A DNA stretch of 64,000 nucleotides from Dactylosporangium fulvum (lineage in GTDB: Bacteria; Actinomycetota; Actinomycetes; Mycobacteriales; Micromonosporaceae): NCBI RefSeq assembly GCF_025137375.1, contig NZ_CP073720.1:1636501-1700500 (forward strand). Direction: 5' to 3'. The translations under genes and the position numbers were made by a program. The notes beneath the pieces were generated by a model. The model saw only the letters and a list, made by a program, of their open reading frames with translations. It searched no databases and had not been told where the DNA came from. Positions 9,933 through 19,640 of this stretch are shown here, one piece after another. The stretch's first letter is position 1. Each line of letters begins with the position of its first letter.

Positions 9933-10237
9933 CGCATGTCTCCCGGTCTGCTCAGCAAGGCCTTCGAATTTCCCCGGAGACGCTACTTCCCAGTGGCGCC
10001 GCGGGGCAACCGGTGGCACACTGCCACGATCGAGCGGCGCGGTGCTGATCACGCACCCGGGTGAGTGAGAACACCCTGGCCAGGACGTTTGGCGTGCCAG
10101 TTGGCTTGACTAAGTCGCGTGCCCGAAGGAACATAGAGGGGTCGCCAGTCGCGCCCATTCATGCCCTTGTGCTTCGGTCGCGGGTGCTGGGCGCGCGTTT
10201 GCCGGAATCAACCGGCTGCGCTATTCAAGGAGACGAT

Positions 10238-10432
10238 ATGGCTAAGGCCCTCTTCGGCCACGTAGGCGGTGCGCCCGATCGGCGCCTCGTAGACGAGGTC
10301 ACTCAACTGCGTGCCAAGGTTCGGGCGCTCGAGTTCGAGGTCGTTCGGCTCCGTGCCGAAAACGACCGACTCGCCGCGGCGGCTTCGGAGACGGATCACC
10401 TGGTCCGCCTCGCTGAGCCGGCGATGGCCTGA
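10238..10432 (+). CDS. small coiled-coil protein upstream of smc
   Basis: A 64-residue protein starts at ATG 10238 behind a strong AAGGAGACG ribosome binding site. Residues 18-48 form a leucine/valine heptad pattern (LRAKVRALEFEVVRLRAEND), a short coiled coil or zipper. No domain is recognised. It is followed by a 10-bp hairpin (10451-10472) and then smc. It could be a small structural or regulatory protein; the function is unknown. Confidence 0.6.
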   Translation: MAKALFGHVGGAPDRRLVDEVTQLRAKVRALEFEVVRLRAENDRLAAAASETDHLVRLAEPAMA

Positions 10433-10450
10433 GTTTTCAGGACGTCGGAA

Positions 10451-10472
10451 GATCGCCGGCAGGCCGGCGATC
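10451..10472 (+). terminator. inverted repeat after the small coiled-coil gene
   Basis: GATCGCCGGC and its reverse complement are separated by AG, 18 bp after the stop at 10432. It could terminate the small transcript or act in the smc leader. No T-tract follows. Confidence 0.5.
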
Positions 10473-10507
10473 CTCGGTGGAACCTACGCAGAACTGAACA
10501 GTAACCC

Positions 10508-10538
10508 GCGCGCCGACATCCATGGGGTCTCGGCGCGC
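10508..10538 (+). other. hairpin in the smc leader
   Basis: GCGCGCCGA (10508-10516) pairs with TCGGCGCGC (10530-10538) around a 13-base loop, about 175 bp before smc. It could be a second terminator or part of the mRNA leader. Confidence 0.35.
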
Positions 10539-10714
10539 AGTCATGTCCGGGGCCGTTCGGCCCGGACGTCCGGTTGGTGACTCGAGTGGCCCGAGTGGCC
10601 GGTGTGCCCACGACACGCGCATTATGGTGTGCGGCGCTGCGGGGTTGGGTAGTCTCCCGGCGGTACCCTCCCGGATGACACAGCCCGGCAAAACACCTCG
10701 ACCCGTGGAGTTCC

Positions 10715-13700
10715 GTGCACCTCAAGAGCCTGACGGTCAAGGGCTTCAAGTCCTTCGCCTCCGCGACCACGCTGCGGCTGGAGCCGGGCATCACCTGCGT
10801 CGTCGGGCCCAACGGCTCCGGCAAGTCCAACGTGGTCGACGCGATTTCCTGGGTGCTGGGTGAGCAGGGCGCCAAGGCGCTGCGTGGCGGCAAGATGGAA
10901 GACGTCATCTTCGCCGGGACCGCGGGCCGGGCCCCGCTGGGGCGCGCCGAGGTCACCCTCACGATCGACAACACCGACGGTGCGCTGCCGATCGACTACA
11001 CCGAGGTGTCGATCACCCGCCGGATGTTCCGCTCCGGCGAGAGCGAATACGAGATCAACGGCAACCAGTGCCGCCTGCTCGACATCCAGGAGCTGCTGTC
11101 CGACTCCGGCATCGGCCGCGAGATGCACGTGATCGTCGGCCAGGGCCGGCTCGACGGCGTGCTGCACGCCCGGCCCGAGGACCGCCGCGCGTTCGTCGAG
11201 GAGGCCGCCGGCGTCCTCAAGCACCGCAAGCGCAAGGAGAAGGCCCTCCGCAAGCTCGACGCGATGCAGGCCAATCTCAACCGCCTCGGTGACCTCACCA
11301 CGGAGCTGCGCCGCCAGCTCAAGCCGCTCGGCCGGCAGGCCGAGGTGGCGCGGCGTGCCGCCGGCATCCAGGCCGACCTGCGCGACGCCCGGCTCCGGCT
11401 CCTCGCCGACGACCTGGCGACGCTGCGCACCACCCTCGACAAAGAGATCGCCGACGAGACCGCGCTGCGCGCCCGCCGCGAGGAGGTCGAGGCTGAGGTC
11501 GAGGCGATCAATGAGCGGCTGTCCGCGCTGGAGGCCGAGCACGCCGCCGACGCGCCGGTGCTCGCCGAGGCGCAGGACACGTGGTACCAGCTCTCCACCC
11601 TCCAGGAGCGCTACCGCTCGCTGCACCAGCTCGCCGCCGAGCGGTACCGCAACCTTTCGGCGGCCCCGGTCGAGGAGCGCCCCGGCCGGGACCCGGACCA
11701 GCTCGTCGCCGAGGCCGAAAAGGTCCGCGAGCAGGAGGAGGAGCTGCGCGCCGCGCTGGAGGCGAGCCAGGAGCGCCTGGCCGAGGCCGTCGAGCGCCGG
11801 CAGGACCTGGAGCGCCGGCTCGCGTTCGCGGAAAAGGCGATCGTCGCCGCGCACAAGGCCATCGCCGACCGGCGGGAGGGTCTCGCGAAGCTCACCGGCC
11901 AGGTCGAGTCCGCCCGCAGCCGCGCGACCGCCGCCGCCGACGAGATCGAGCGGCTCGCCGTGCAACTCGCCGAGGCCGAGACACGCGCCGAGCACGCCCA
12001 GGGGCTCTACGAGGAGGCGAGCGCCGGCGCCTCCGTCGCCGACCACGCCAACGCCGACCTGGAGCTGCGCCACCAGGATGCGACCCGCGAGCTGGAGGCG
12101 ATCAACAACGAGGTGCGCCTGCACAGCGACGCCGAGCGGGCCGCCGAGAAGGAAGCCGCCCAGTGGAAGGCGCGCGAGGAGGCCCTCGCGATGGGCCTGC
12201 GGCGCAAGGACGGCGCCGGCACCCTGCTGGCCCGCGGTGACCGGGTGCCCGGCCTGCTCGGCAGCGTCGCCGCCCTGCTGTCGGTCGAGGCCGGCCACGA
12301 GGCCGCGCTGGCCGCAGCGCTCGGCGCGCTCGCCGACGCCGTCGCGGTAGCGGGCGTCGAGGGTGCGGTCGCGGCCGTCGAGATGCTCAAGCAGGACGAC
12401 GCCGGTCGTGCCGCGTTGCTCATCGCCTCGGCGCCGATGCTCGACGCGCCGCCGGTCGAGCGGGTGCCGCTGCCGCCGGGTGCCGCCTGGGCCCTCGACC
12501 TGGTGCGGGCGCCAGAGGAGCTGCGTCCGGCGCTGGAGCGGGCCCTGGGTGACGTCGTCTTCGCACCCGACCTGGCGGTGGCCAAGCGCATCGTCTCCTA
12601 CGCGCCCGGCCTGCGTGCGGTCACCCCGGAGGGTGACGTGATCGGCGCCTATGCGGCCGCCGGCGGTTCGGGCAAGCAGCACAGCTTCATCGAGGTGCAG
12701 GCCGCCGTCGAGGAGGCCCGCCAGCAGAAGGTCGACGCCGAGCGGCGCGTCGCCGAGGCCCGTGAGCTGCTCGCGCTGGCCCGCAACGCGGCCGGTGTCG
12801 CCAAGCAGCAGGTCGCCGAGGCCGCCGCCGCGAAGAAGGAGGCCGACAGCCAGCGCAACGCGGCCGCGCGGCGGCTCGCCGAGTTCGGCGCCGCGGCGAA
12901 GTCGGCCAAGGCCGAGGTCGAGCGGCACGCGGCGGCGAAGGCCAAGGCGGAGTCGGCCCGCGAGTCCGGCCTGACCGCCCTGGCCGAGCTGGAGGAGCGG
13001 CTGGCGCTCGCGGAGGAGACGCCGATCGACGAGGACCCGTCGACGCAGGAGCGCGACGACCTCGCAGCCGAGGTGCCGGTGGCCCGCCAGCACGAGATGG
13101 AGGTCCGGCTCGCCGTGCGGACCGCCGAGGAGCGCGTCGGCGCGCTCGCCGGCCGGGCCGACGCGCTGCTGCGCCAGGCCGCCGCTGAGCGGGCCGCCCG
13201 CGAGCGGGCCGCCGCGCGCAAGGCGACCCGGGCCCGGGGCGCCAAGGTCGCCGAGACCGTCATGTCCGGTGCCGCCTTCGCCCTGGAGCAGCTCGCCACG
13301 TCGATCGCCGAGGCTCAGGAGTCCCGCGACACGCTCGCGTCGACGCGGGCCGAGCGCGAGACCGAGCTCACCGAGGTCCGCGGCCGGGCCAAGCAGCTCA
13401 CCGCCGAGCTGGACCGGCTCACCAACGCCGTGCACCGCGACGAGGTGGCCCGCGCCGAGCAACGACTGCGGATCGAGCAGCTGGAGGCCCGCTCGGCGGA
13501 GGAGTTCGGCCTCGACGCCGACACGCTCGTCGCCGAATACGGCCCCGAGGTGCCGGTCCCGCCCACCGCCCCGGAGGTGGCCGCGGCCGAGGCCGAGGGG
13601 AAGCCGGCGCCCGAGCCGGTGCCGTTCGACCGGGCCACACAGGAGAAGCGCGCCGCGAAGGCCGAGCGCGAGCTCAACCTCCTGGGCAAGGTCAACCCGC

Positions 13701-14287
13701 TGGCCCTCGAGGAGTTCGCGGCGATGGAGGAGCGGTACAAGTTCCTCTCCGACCAGCTCGAGGACCTCAAGGCCACCCGGCGCGACCTGCTCACCGTGGT
13801 CAAGGACGTCGACGACCGCATTCTCGAGGTCTTCACCAGCGCATACCACGACACGGCCCGCGAGTTCGAGCAGGTCTTCTCGGTGCTGTTCCCGGGCGGC
13901 GAGGGCCGGCTGGTGCTGACCGACCCCGAGGACATGCTCACGACGGGCATCGAGGTCGAGGCCCGGCCGCCGGGCAAGAAGATCAAGCGCCTGTCGCTGC
14001 TCTCCGGCGGCGAGCGCTCCCTGACCGCGGTGGCGCTGCTCTGCGCGATCTTCCGCGCCCGCCCCAGCCCGTTCTACATCATGGACGAGGTCGAGGCCGC
14101 GCTCGACGACGTCAACCTGGGCCGGCTGATCACGCTGTTCGAGCAGCTCCGCGAGCGCAGCCAGCTGATCATCATCACCCACCAGAAGCGCACGATGGAG
14201 GTCGCCGACGCCCTCTACGGTGTGACCATGCGCTCCGGTGTCACCGAGGTCATCTCCCAGCGTCTGCGGACGGAAGAGGCGGCGTGA
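10715..14287 (+). CDS. smc: chromosome segregation protein SMC
   Basis: The 1190-residue SMC ATPase dimerises and, with ScpA/ScpB, organises and segregates the chromosome. The N-terminal ATPase lobe has Walker A GPNGSGKS at residues 31-38. Long coiled coils flank a hinge (about residues 510-670). The C-terminal lobe has the LSGGERSL signature (about 1096) and Walker B FYIMDEVEAALDD (about 1120). GTG 10715 gives the canonical MHLKSLTVKGFKSF start. The stop overlaps the GTG of the HAD gene by 4 bases. Confidence 0.97.
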   Translation: MHLKSLTVKGFKSFASATTLRLEPGITCVVGPNGSGKSNVVDAISWVLGEQGAKALRGGKMEDVIFAGTAGRAPLGRAEVTLTIDNTDGALPIDYTEVSITRRMFRSGESEYEINGNQCRLLDIQELLSDSGIGREMHVIVGQGRLDGVLHARPEDRRAFVEEAAGVLKHRKRKEKALRKLDAMQANLNRLGDLTTELRRQLKPLGRQAEVARRAAGIQADLRDARLRLLADDLATLRTTLDKEIADETALRARREEVEAEVEAINERLSALEAEHAADAPVLAEAQDTWYQLSTLQERYRSLHQLAAERYRNLSAAPVEERPGRDPDQLVAEAEKVREQEEELRAALEASQERLAEAVERRQDLERRLAFAEKAIVAAHKAIADRREGLAKLTGQVESARSRATAAADEIERLAVQLAEAETRAEHAQGLYEEASAGASVADHANADLELRHQDATRELEAINNEVRLHSDAERAAEKEAAQWKAREEALAMGLRRKDGAGTLLARGDRVPGLLGSVAALLSVEAGHEAALAAALGALADAVAVAGVEGAVAAVEMLKQDDAGRAALLIASAPMLDAPPVERVPLPPGAAWALDLVRAPEELRPALERALGDVVFAPDLAVAKRIVSYAPGLRAVTPEGDVIGAYAAAGGSGKQHSFIEVQAAVEEARQQKVDAERRVAEARELLALARNAAGVAKQQVAEAAAAKKEADSQRNAAARRLAEFGAAAKSAKAEVERHAAAKAKAESARESGLTALAELEERLALAEETPIDEDPSTQERDDLAAEVPVARQHEMEVRLAVRTAEERVGALAGRADALLRQAAAERAARERAAARKATRARGAKVAETVMSGAAFALEQLATSIAEAQESRDTLASTRAERETELTEVRGRAKQLTAELDRLTNAVHRDEVARAEQRLRIEQLEARSAEEFGLDADTLVAEYGPEVPVPPTAPEVAAAEAEGKPAPEPVPFDRATQEKRAAKAERELNLLGKVNPLALEEFAAMEERYKFLSDQLEDLKATRRDLLTVVKDVDDRILEVFTSAYHDTAREFEQVFSVLFPGGEGRLVLTDPEDMLTTGIEVEARPPGKKIKRLSLLSGGERSLTAVALLCAIFRARPSPFYIMDEVEAALDDVNLGRLITLFEQLRERSQLIIITHQKRTMEVADALYGVTMRSGVTEVISQRLRTEEAA

Positions 14288-14901
14288 TCCAGAAGCCTTC
14301 GGCGGTGCTGATCGACTTCGACGGCGTCGTGCGCACGTTCGACCCGTCGATCAATGCTGAGATCGAGGAGCGGTACGGTCTGGAGCCCGGCACGGTCCTC
14401 GACACCGCTCTCCAGTGGGACCGCCTCCTGCCCGCGATCACCGGCCGCATCACCCATGCGCAGTGGTTGTCGACCGTCGCCGAGACCCTGGCGGAGAAGG
14501 TCGGCGGCCCGGAGCGCGCGGCGGAACTGATGCGCGAGTGGGTGGTCTACCCCGGCCATGTGGCGCCGGAGGTCCTGCGGTTCGTCCGCGACGTCCGCGC
14601 GGCCGGCATGCCGGTCTGCCTGGCGACCAACGCGACCGACGACCTCGACCGCGTGCTGGAGTCGTTCGACCTGGTGGGAGAGTTCGACGCGGTGGCGAAC
14701 TCGTCGGCCATAGGCTTTCACAAGCCGACGAAGGAGTTCTTCGCCGCAGCCTGCAAGATGATCGACACCCCGCCGTCGCGCTGCCTCCTCATCGACGACA
14801 TCGACCGCATGGTGCGGGGCGCCCGGGTGGTCGGCCTGACCGCGTACCGCTACACGCCCGGCGACGACCTCACCTACCCCCGCCGCGCCCTCGGCGTCTA
14901 G
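14284..14901 (+). CDS. HAD-superfamily phosphatase
   Basis: The 205-residue HAD hydrolase shows motif I IDFDGVVRTFD (nucleophile Asp in DFDG), motif II CLATNAT, a lysine in GFHKPTKEFF (motif III) and motif IV CLLIDDIDRMV. The helical cap between motifs I and II suggests a small phosphorylated metabolite as substrate, but the substrate cannot be read from sequence. The GTG start overlaps the smc stop (GTGA), so it is translationally coupled to smc. Confidence 0.85.
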   Translation: MIQKPSAVLIDFDGVVRTFDPSINAEIEERYGLEPGTVLDTALQWDRLLPAITGRITHAQWLSTVAETLAEKVGGPERAAELMREWVVYPGHVAPEVLRFVRDVRAAGMPVCLATNATDDLDRVLESFDLVGEFDAVANSSAIGFHKPTKEFFAAACKMIDTPPSRCLLIDDIDRMVRGARVVGLTAYRYTPGDDLTYPRRALGV

Positions 14902-15062
14902 CGATCATTTGATCAATGGGCGGAGCCGGTCGTCGGGCTCAACCACGGTCGGCGTGCTGCCGGGCCGGTCGTCGGTCGGACTCGTGATCGCGGAGGCTCG
15001 GCGTTACTGCGCGGGTTCCGGCCGATTGTGGCCGTGATCGCGTCCGGCGCGGCGGGTTGGCG

Positions 15063-15117
15063 CATGATCGAGGGAAACTTCGCGTCGTCCTGGCGACACG
15101 AAGTTCCCTCGATCATG
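15063..15117. terminator. long palindrome between convergent genes
   Basis: The left arm (15063-15082) and right arm (15099-15117) pair over 19 bp with one bulged A; an inner GTCG/CGAC stem extends it. It begins 8 bp beyond the gpx stop and follows the HAD gene on the other strand, so it probably works as a bidirectional terminator. The arms contain GATCGAGGG. The rest of the 223-bp gap 14902-15124 shows no gene. Confidence 0.6.
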
Positions 15118-15124
15118 AATCGCG

Positions 15125-15610
15125 CTAGGACAGCGTCGACTCGATCGCCTTGACCACCTCGTCGGACTTCGGCTGGACCTGCGGGGCGAACCGCGCCGTC
15201 ACCGCGCCGTCGGGGCCGACCAGGAACTTCTCGAAGTTCCAGCGGATGTCGCCCGTGTGGCCGTCGGCGTCGGCGACCGGAGTGAGCAGGTCGTAGAGCG
15301 GGTGGCGGCCGGCGCCGTTGACCTCGATTTTCTCCGTCATCGGGAACGTCACGCCGTAGGTGGTGCTGCAGAACTCGGCGATCTCCTCGGACGTGCCCGG
15401 CTCCTGCCCGCCGAACTGGTTGCACGGCACACCCAGCACCGTGAAGCCGCGGCCCTCGTACTCCCGCTGGAGCGCCTCCAGCTCAGCGTATTGCGGGGTC
15501 AGGCCACACCGCGATGCCACGTTGACGACCAGCACCGGGTGGCCCTGGAACCGGCCCAGATCCAGCGGGTTCCCCTGAAGGTCTGCGATCTTGATGTCGT
15601 AGAAGCTCAT
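15125..15610 (-). CDS. glutathione peroxidase family protein
   Basis: The 161-residue thiol peroxidase of the GPx family reduces peroxides, in bacteria usually with thioredoxin or a similar thiol. The peroxidatic Cys35 lies in NVASRCGLTPQY, the conserved glutamine in NQFGGQEPG and the tryptophan in WNFEKFLV. The second cysteine at GVPCNQFG fits family members that are cysteine and not selenocysteine enzymes. Length is typical. It is transcribed alone from the minus strand, divergent from the aldehyde dehydrogenase operon. Confidence 0.92.
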   Translation of the reverse strand: MSFYDIKIADLQGNPLDLGRFQGHPVLVVNVASRCGLTPQYAELEALQREYEGRGFTVLGVPCNQFGGQEPGTSEEIAEFCSTTYGVTFPMTEKIEVNGAGRHPLYDLLTPVADADGHTGDIRWNFEKFLVGPDGAVTARFAPQVQPKSDEVVKAIESTLS

Positions 15611-15632
15611 GCCTTGATCGTAGGCGTGGGCC

Positions 15633-15660
15633 TTGACTTCGAGGATGCGCCAGGTACATT
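15633..15660 (+). promoter_or_regulatory. candidate promoter of the aldehyde dehydrogenase-ABC operon
   Basis: TTGACT (15633-15638) and TACATT (15655-15660) are 16 bp apart, about 175 bp upstream of the aldehyde dehydrogenase start. This is sequence resemblance only; the long leader between it and the gene has no clear ORF. Confidence 0.35.
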
Positions 15661-15835
15661 AACGGCAACCGATCTTACGTTCCGCTGATCGGCCATTACA
15701 CAACGGCCCCACCCTCAGCCGTTGCCCTCGAAAACCTCGCCGGTCGGCGCCGGCGGATCTCCCCTGCCCACAAGCAGGCCCGAGCCCGCTAGAGCTGCCG
15801 CACGAAACGGCCGAGATTCGAGGAGGGGCGTCAGC

Positions 15836-17227
15836 ATGCCCGTTGTCACCGTGCGCAACCCCGGCACCGGTGAGCTGTTGGGTGAGGTGCCGGCACTGGA
15901 CGCCGGCCAGGTCGCCGCCGTCGTCGACGCCGCCCAAGAGGGGCAGCGTGCGATGGCCGCCCTGCCCGCCTACGAGCGCGAAGCCCTGCTCAGACGGGTC
16001 GCCGACCGGATCGAGGCCGAGCAGGAGAGCCTTGCCCGGCTGCTCGCCGCCGAAAACGGCAAGCCGATCACCCAGACCCGCGGTGAGATCGAGGCCGCCG
16101 TGCGCATCTTCCGTGGCTACGCGGGGGAGGCGACCCGGCTCTTCGGCCGCCAGATCCCGCTCGACGCGGTGCCCGGCCTGGCGCGGCACCTGGCCGTGAC
16201 GGTCCGCGAGCCGCTCGGCGTCGTCGCCGCGCTGGTGCCGTTCAACTACCCCGTGGAGCTGTATGCCCACAAGGCCGCCGCCGCGCTCGCCGCCGGCAAC
16301 GCCGTCGTGGTGCAGCCGCCCGCCCGCTGCCCGCTCGCCGTCCTGCGGGTGGCGCAACTCGTCGAGCAGGCCGGCGCGCCGCCGAACGCCCACCAGGCCG
16401 TCGTCGGTGACGTGGCCGTGTCGCAGCAACTCGCCGGGAGTGCCGGGATCGCGGCGATCAGCCTCACCGGAAGTACCGAAGCCGGGAGAGCCGTCGCCCG
16501 CCGTGCGGCCGAAACCCTGAAGAAGGTCTATCTCGAGCTGGGCGGCAACGACGCGCTCATCGTCTGCGCCGACGCGGACGTCGAGGAGGCGGCGCGGGCG
16601 GTCGTCCTGGGCCGGCTGGCCCGCGGCAACGGGCAGATCTGCTGCGCGGTCAAGCGGGTGTACGTGCAGCGCCCCGTCCACGACGCCTTCGTCGACGCGC
16701 TGCTGGCCCAGACGGCGAAGCTGACCGTCGGTGACCAGTTGCTCGAGTCGACCGACGTCGGCCCGCTGATCGCCGAGCCGGCCGCCGAGCGCGTGATCGG
16801 CGCGGTGCGGCAGCTCGTCGACGACGGCGCGCGGCTCGTGGCCGGCGGGTCCCGGCGGCAGGCGTTTGTCGACCCGGTGGTCCTCGTCGACGTGCCCGCC
16901 GACAGCGCCGCGTTCGCGGAGGAGATCTTCGGGCCGGTGGCCCCGGTCGCGCGGTTCGACGACCCGGACGAGGCGGTCCGGATGGCCAACGCGTCGCCGT
17001 ACGGGCTGCACGCCGCGGTCTTCACCAGGGACATCTCGCTCGCGTTCAGCATCAGCCGCAAGCTCGACGTCGGTGGTGTTGTCGTCAACGGCTCGACTGC
17101 CCTGCGCGCGGAGAACCTGCCCTTCGGCGGCACCAAGGACACCGGCGGCTACCGCGAGGGCATCCACGACACCGTTCTCGACTTCACCCGCCAGAAGACC
17201 GTCGTTGTCATGGACGCGTTCCGGTGA
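15836..17227 (+). CDS. NAD(P)-dependent aldehyde dehydrogenase
   Basis: The 463-residue aldehyde dehydrogenase starts at ATG 15836 after an AGGAGGGG site. The oxyanion Asn lies in VPFNYPVEL, the general-base Glu in YLELGGND and the catalytic cysteine in RGNGQICCAVKRV (two adjacent Cys). The C-terminal NLPFGGTKDTGGYREG block is typical. As the first gene of a 4-base-overlapping operon with a CUT2 sugar transporter, it probably oxidises an aldehyde derived from the imported sugar, for example lactaldehyde or glyceraldehyde. The substrate is inferred from context only. Confidence 0.88.
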   Translation: MPVVTVRNPGTGELLGEVPALDAGQVAAVVDAAQEGQRAMAALPAYEREALLRRVADRIEAEQESLARLLAAENGKPITQTRGEIEAAVRIFRGYAGEATRLFGRQIPLDAVPGLARHLAVTVREPLGVVAALVPFNYPVELYAHKAAAALAAGNAVVVQPPARCPLAVLRVAQLVEQAGAPPNAHQAVVGDVAVSQQLAGSAGIAAISLTGSTEAGRAVARRAAETLKKVYLELGGNDALIVCADADVEEAARAVVLGRLARGNGQICCAVKRVYVQRPVHDAFVDALLAQTAKLTVGDQLLESTDVGPLIAEPAAERVIGAVRQLVDDGARLVAGGSRRQAFVDPVVLVDVPADSAAFAEEIFGPVAPVARFDDPDEAVRMANASPYGLHAAVFTRDISLAFSISRKLDVGGVVVNGSTALRAENLPFGGTKDTGGYREGIHDTVLDFTRQKTVVVMDAFR

Positions 17228-18681
17228 GCCTGCTGCTCCGCGGCGTGCGCAAGGCGTTCAACGGTGTCGAGGTCCTGCACGGCGTTGATCTCGAGGCGCG
17301 CGGCGGTGACGTGCTCGCGATCGTCGGGGCGAACGGTGCCGGCAAGTCGACGCTCATCAAGATCCTGTCGGGGGCGCTGCCGATGAGCTCCGGCGAGATC
17401 CTGATCGACGGGCAGCCCGCCGACCTGCGCTCGCCGCACGACGCCCATGACCGCGGTATCCGCACGGTCTATCAGGAGCTGTCCCTCGTGCCGGAGCTCA
17501 GCGTCACCGAGAACCTGCTGATGGGCAACTTTCCCCGCCGGTACGGCCTGATCGACTGGCCGGCGGCCCACCGCAAGGCGCGTGAACTGCTGGAACGGGT
17601 CGGCTTCGGCATGATCGATCCGCGTGCGCGGGCGGGCCGGCTGTCGGTGGCCCGCCAGCAGATGGTCGAGATCGCGAAGGCGCTGGTCAGTGAGCCCAAG
17701 GTGCTCATTCTTGATGAGCCTTCAGCGGTACTGGCGGGCAGCGACCTCGACGCTCTCTTCGCCCTCGTCCGCGAGCTCCAGCGGCGCGGTGTGCTGGTCG
17801 TGTACGTCTCCCACCGCCTCGTCGAGGTGCTCGACCTGGCCACGGCGATCGTGGTCATGAAGGACGGCAAGGTCATCACGACGACCGAGCCGGCGCGCAC
17901 CAGCGAGGCCGAGCTGATCCGGTTGATGGCCGGCCGGCAGTTGGAGCGGATCTACCCGCCGCGGCGGCCGGTGCCGGGTGAGGTCCGCCTGCGCGTCGAC
18001 GGTCTCACCCGTGCCGGCGAGTTCACCGGTGTCTCGTTCGAGCTGCGAGCCGGTGAGATCGTCGGGCTGTTCGGGCTGGTCGGCTCGGGCCGCAGTGAGC
18101 TCGCCGCGTGCGTCTTCGGCGCTGCCCGCCCGGCGGAGGGCAGCGGCGCTTTCCGCAGCCCGCAGGACGCGATCCGCCACGGCGTCGCCATGGTCACCGA
18201 GGACCGGGCCGGCAGCGGGCTCGTGCTCGGCATGACCGTGCGGGACAACATCGGCCTCACCACCTGGCGGTCCACCGCGCGCGGGCCGCTGATCGACGTC
18301 CGTCGGCAGCGCCGGGACACCGCCGGCATGATCGAGCGGCTCGCCATCCAGCCGTACGGATGTGCGTCGATGCCCGTGGTCCAGCTCAGTGGCGGGAACC
18401 AGCAGAAGGCCGTGCTCGCCAAATGGCTCCTCGTCGACCCGAAGGTGCTGATCCTCGACGAACCGACCCGCGGCGTCGACATGGCGACCCGCGTCGACAT
18501 CTACCGCATGGTCGACACGCTGGCCCGTGCGGGTCTCGCCGTCCTGCTCATCTCCTCCGACCTCACCGAGGTGCTCGGCGCCACCGATCGGGTGCTGGTG
18601 ATGAACCAGGGGCGGCTTGCCGGCGAGCTGCGCTCCGAGGGCACGACCGAAGACCAGGTTCTCGAGAAGGCGATCACATGA
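17224..18681 (+). CDS. CUT2-type sugar ABC transporter ATP-binding protein
   Basis: The 485-residue protein has two fused ABC domains, as in RbsA/XylG/MglA. The first has Walker A GANGAGKST and Walker B LILDEPSAVL; its signature is the degenerate LSVARQQ. The second has a degenerate P-loop (GLVGSGRSEL) with a good LSGGNQQK signature and LILDEPTRGVD. This asymmetry is normal for the family. The GTG start overlaps the aldehyde dehydrogenase stop, and its own stop overlaps the permease start (ATGA), so the operon is tightly coupled. Confidence 0.94.
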   Translation: MSLLLRGVRKAFNGVEVLHGVDLEARGGDVLAIVGANGAGKSTLIKILSGALPMSSGEILIDGQPADLRSPHDAHDRGIRTVYQELSLVPELSVTENLLMGNFPRRYGLIDWPAAHRKARELLERVGFGMIDPRARAGRLSVARQQMVEIAKALVSEPKVLILDEPSAVLAGSDLDALFALVRELQRRGVLVVYVSHRLVEVLDLATAIVVMKDGKVITTTEPARTSEAELIRLMAGRQLERIYPPRRPVPGEVRLRVDGLTRAGEFTGVSFELRAGEIVGLFGLVGSGRSELAACVFGAARPAEGSGAFRSPQDAIRHGVAMVTEDRAGSGLVLGMTVRDNIGLTTWRSTARGPLIDVRRQRRDTAGMIERLAIQPYGCASMPVVQLSGGNQQKAVLAKWLLVDPKVLILDEPTRGVDMATRVDIYRMVDTLARAGLAVLLISSDLTEVLGATDRVLVMNQGRLAGELRSEGTTEDQVLEKAIT

Positions 18682-19640
18682 CCACGCTGGCAGTGAAGGT
18701 ACGCGGGCGCGACGTCACCGTGGAGATCGCCTTCACGCTGCTGATCGTCGCGCTCGTGACGGTCGCCGCGACCACCTCCGAGAGCTTCCTGACCCAGACC
18801 AACCTCACCAACCTGCTCAAGCAGATGGTCACCACCGGGCTGCTCGCCTTCGGCATGCTCGTCGTGATCCTCACCGGCGGCATCGACCTCTCGGTCGGCT
18901 CGGTCGTCGCGTTCGCCGGCATCGTCACCGCCGGCCTCGTCGCGGACCTGCCGATCCCGGTGGCGATGGTGGTCGGGATCGCGAGCGGCATCGCGTTCGG
19001 CGCGCTCAACGGGGTGCTCGTGGCGCGTTTCGAGCTCGCGCCGTTCGTGGTGACCCTCGCCGCGCTGACCACGATCCGGGGTCTCGCGTTCGTCTACTCG
19101 GAGGTGCCGATCTCCCCGACGGATCCGGGGTTCCTCTGGCTCGGCTCGGCGATGGCCGGGCCGATCCCGCTGATCACGATCATCATGCTCGCGGTCTTCG
19201 GCGTCGGTGGAGTATTCCTGGCCAGGACGCCGGCCGGGCGCTCGATCATCGCCATCGGCGGCAACGCCGAGACGGTCCGCCTCGCGGGCATCAACGTGCG
19301 CCGGCACATCGTCCTGGCGTACACGATCAGCGGTTTTTGTGCCGGTCTGGCCGGGGTCATCCTCACCAGCCGGGTCGGCATCGCACAACCGAGCGTCGGG
19401 ATCGCTTTTGAGCTCGACGCCATCGCGGCCTGCGTCATCGGCGGCGCGAGCCTGGCCGGCGGCCGGGGTTCGGCGAAGGGTGCCTTCGGCGGGGTGCTCG
19501 TCCTGGTCCTGATCAACAACCTGCTCAACCTGTACGGCGTGCAGAGCTTCTGGCAGCAGGTGCTCAAGGGACTGATCATCATCGCGGTCATCCTCGTGCA
19601 GCGCACGCGGCGGCCGCGCTCCGTGAAGGGACGCGCATGA
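18678..19640 (+). CDS. CUT2-type sugar ABC transporter permease
   Basis: The 320-residue integral membrane permease is of the RbsC/XylH family, with about 8-10 transmembrane segments. Typical motifs are LTGGIDLSVGS in the third hydrophobic block and IGGNAETVRLAGINV, the cytoplasmic coupling loop, followed by VIGGASLAGGRGS. ATG 18678 overlaps the ATPase stop by 4 bases. It is predicted to form a homodimeric pore with the double ATPase and to receive substrate from the lipoprotein encoded next. Confidence 0.94.
   Translation: MTTLAVKVRGRDVTVEIAFTLLIVALVTVAATTSESFLTQTNLTNLLKQMVTTGLLAFGMLVVILTGGIDLSVGSVVAFAGIVTAGLVADLPIPVAMVVGIASGIAFGALNGVLVARFELAPFVVTLAALTTIRGLAFVYSEVPISPTDPGFLWLGSAMAGPIPLITIIMLAVFGVGGVFLARTPAGRSIIAIGGNAETVRLAGINVRRHIVLAYTISGFCAGLAGVILTSRVGIAQPSVGIAFELDAIAACVIGGASLAGGRGSAKGAFGGVLVLVLINNLLNLYGVQSFWQQVLKGLIIIAVILVQRTRRPRSVKGRA

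Noticed and set aside
10622..14182. Long open frame antisense to smc
   Set aside because: High GC keeps antisense frames open. The product is a low-complexity Leu/Gly/Arg protein with no domain, and smc on the other strand is beyond doubt.
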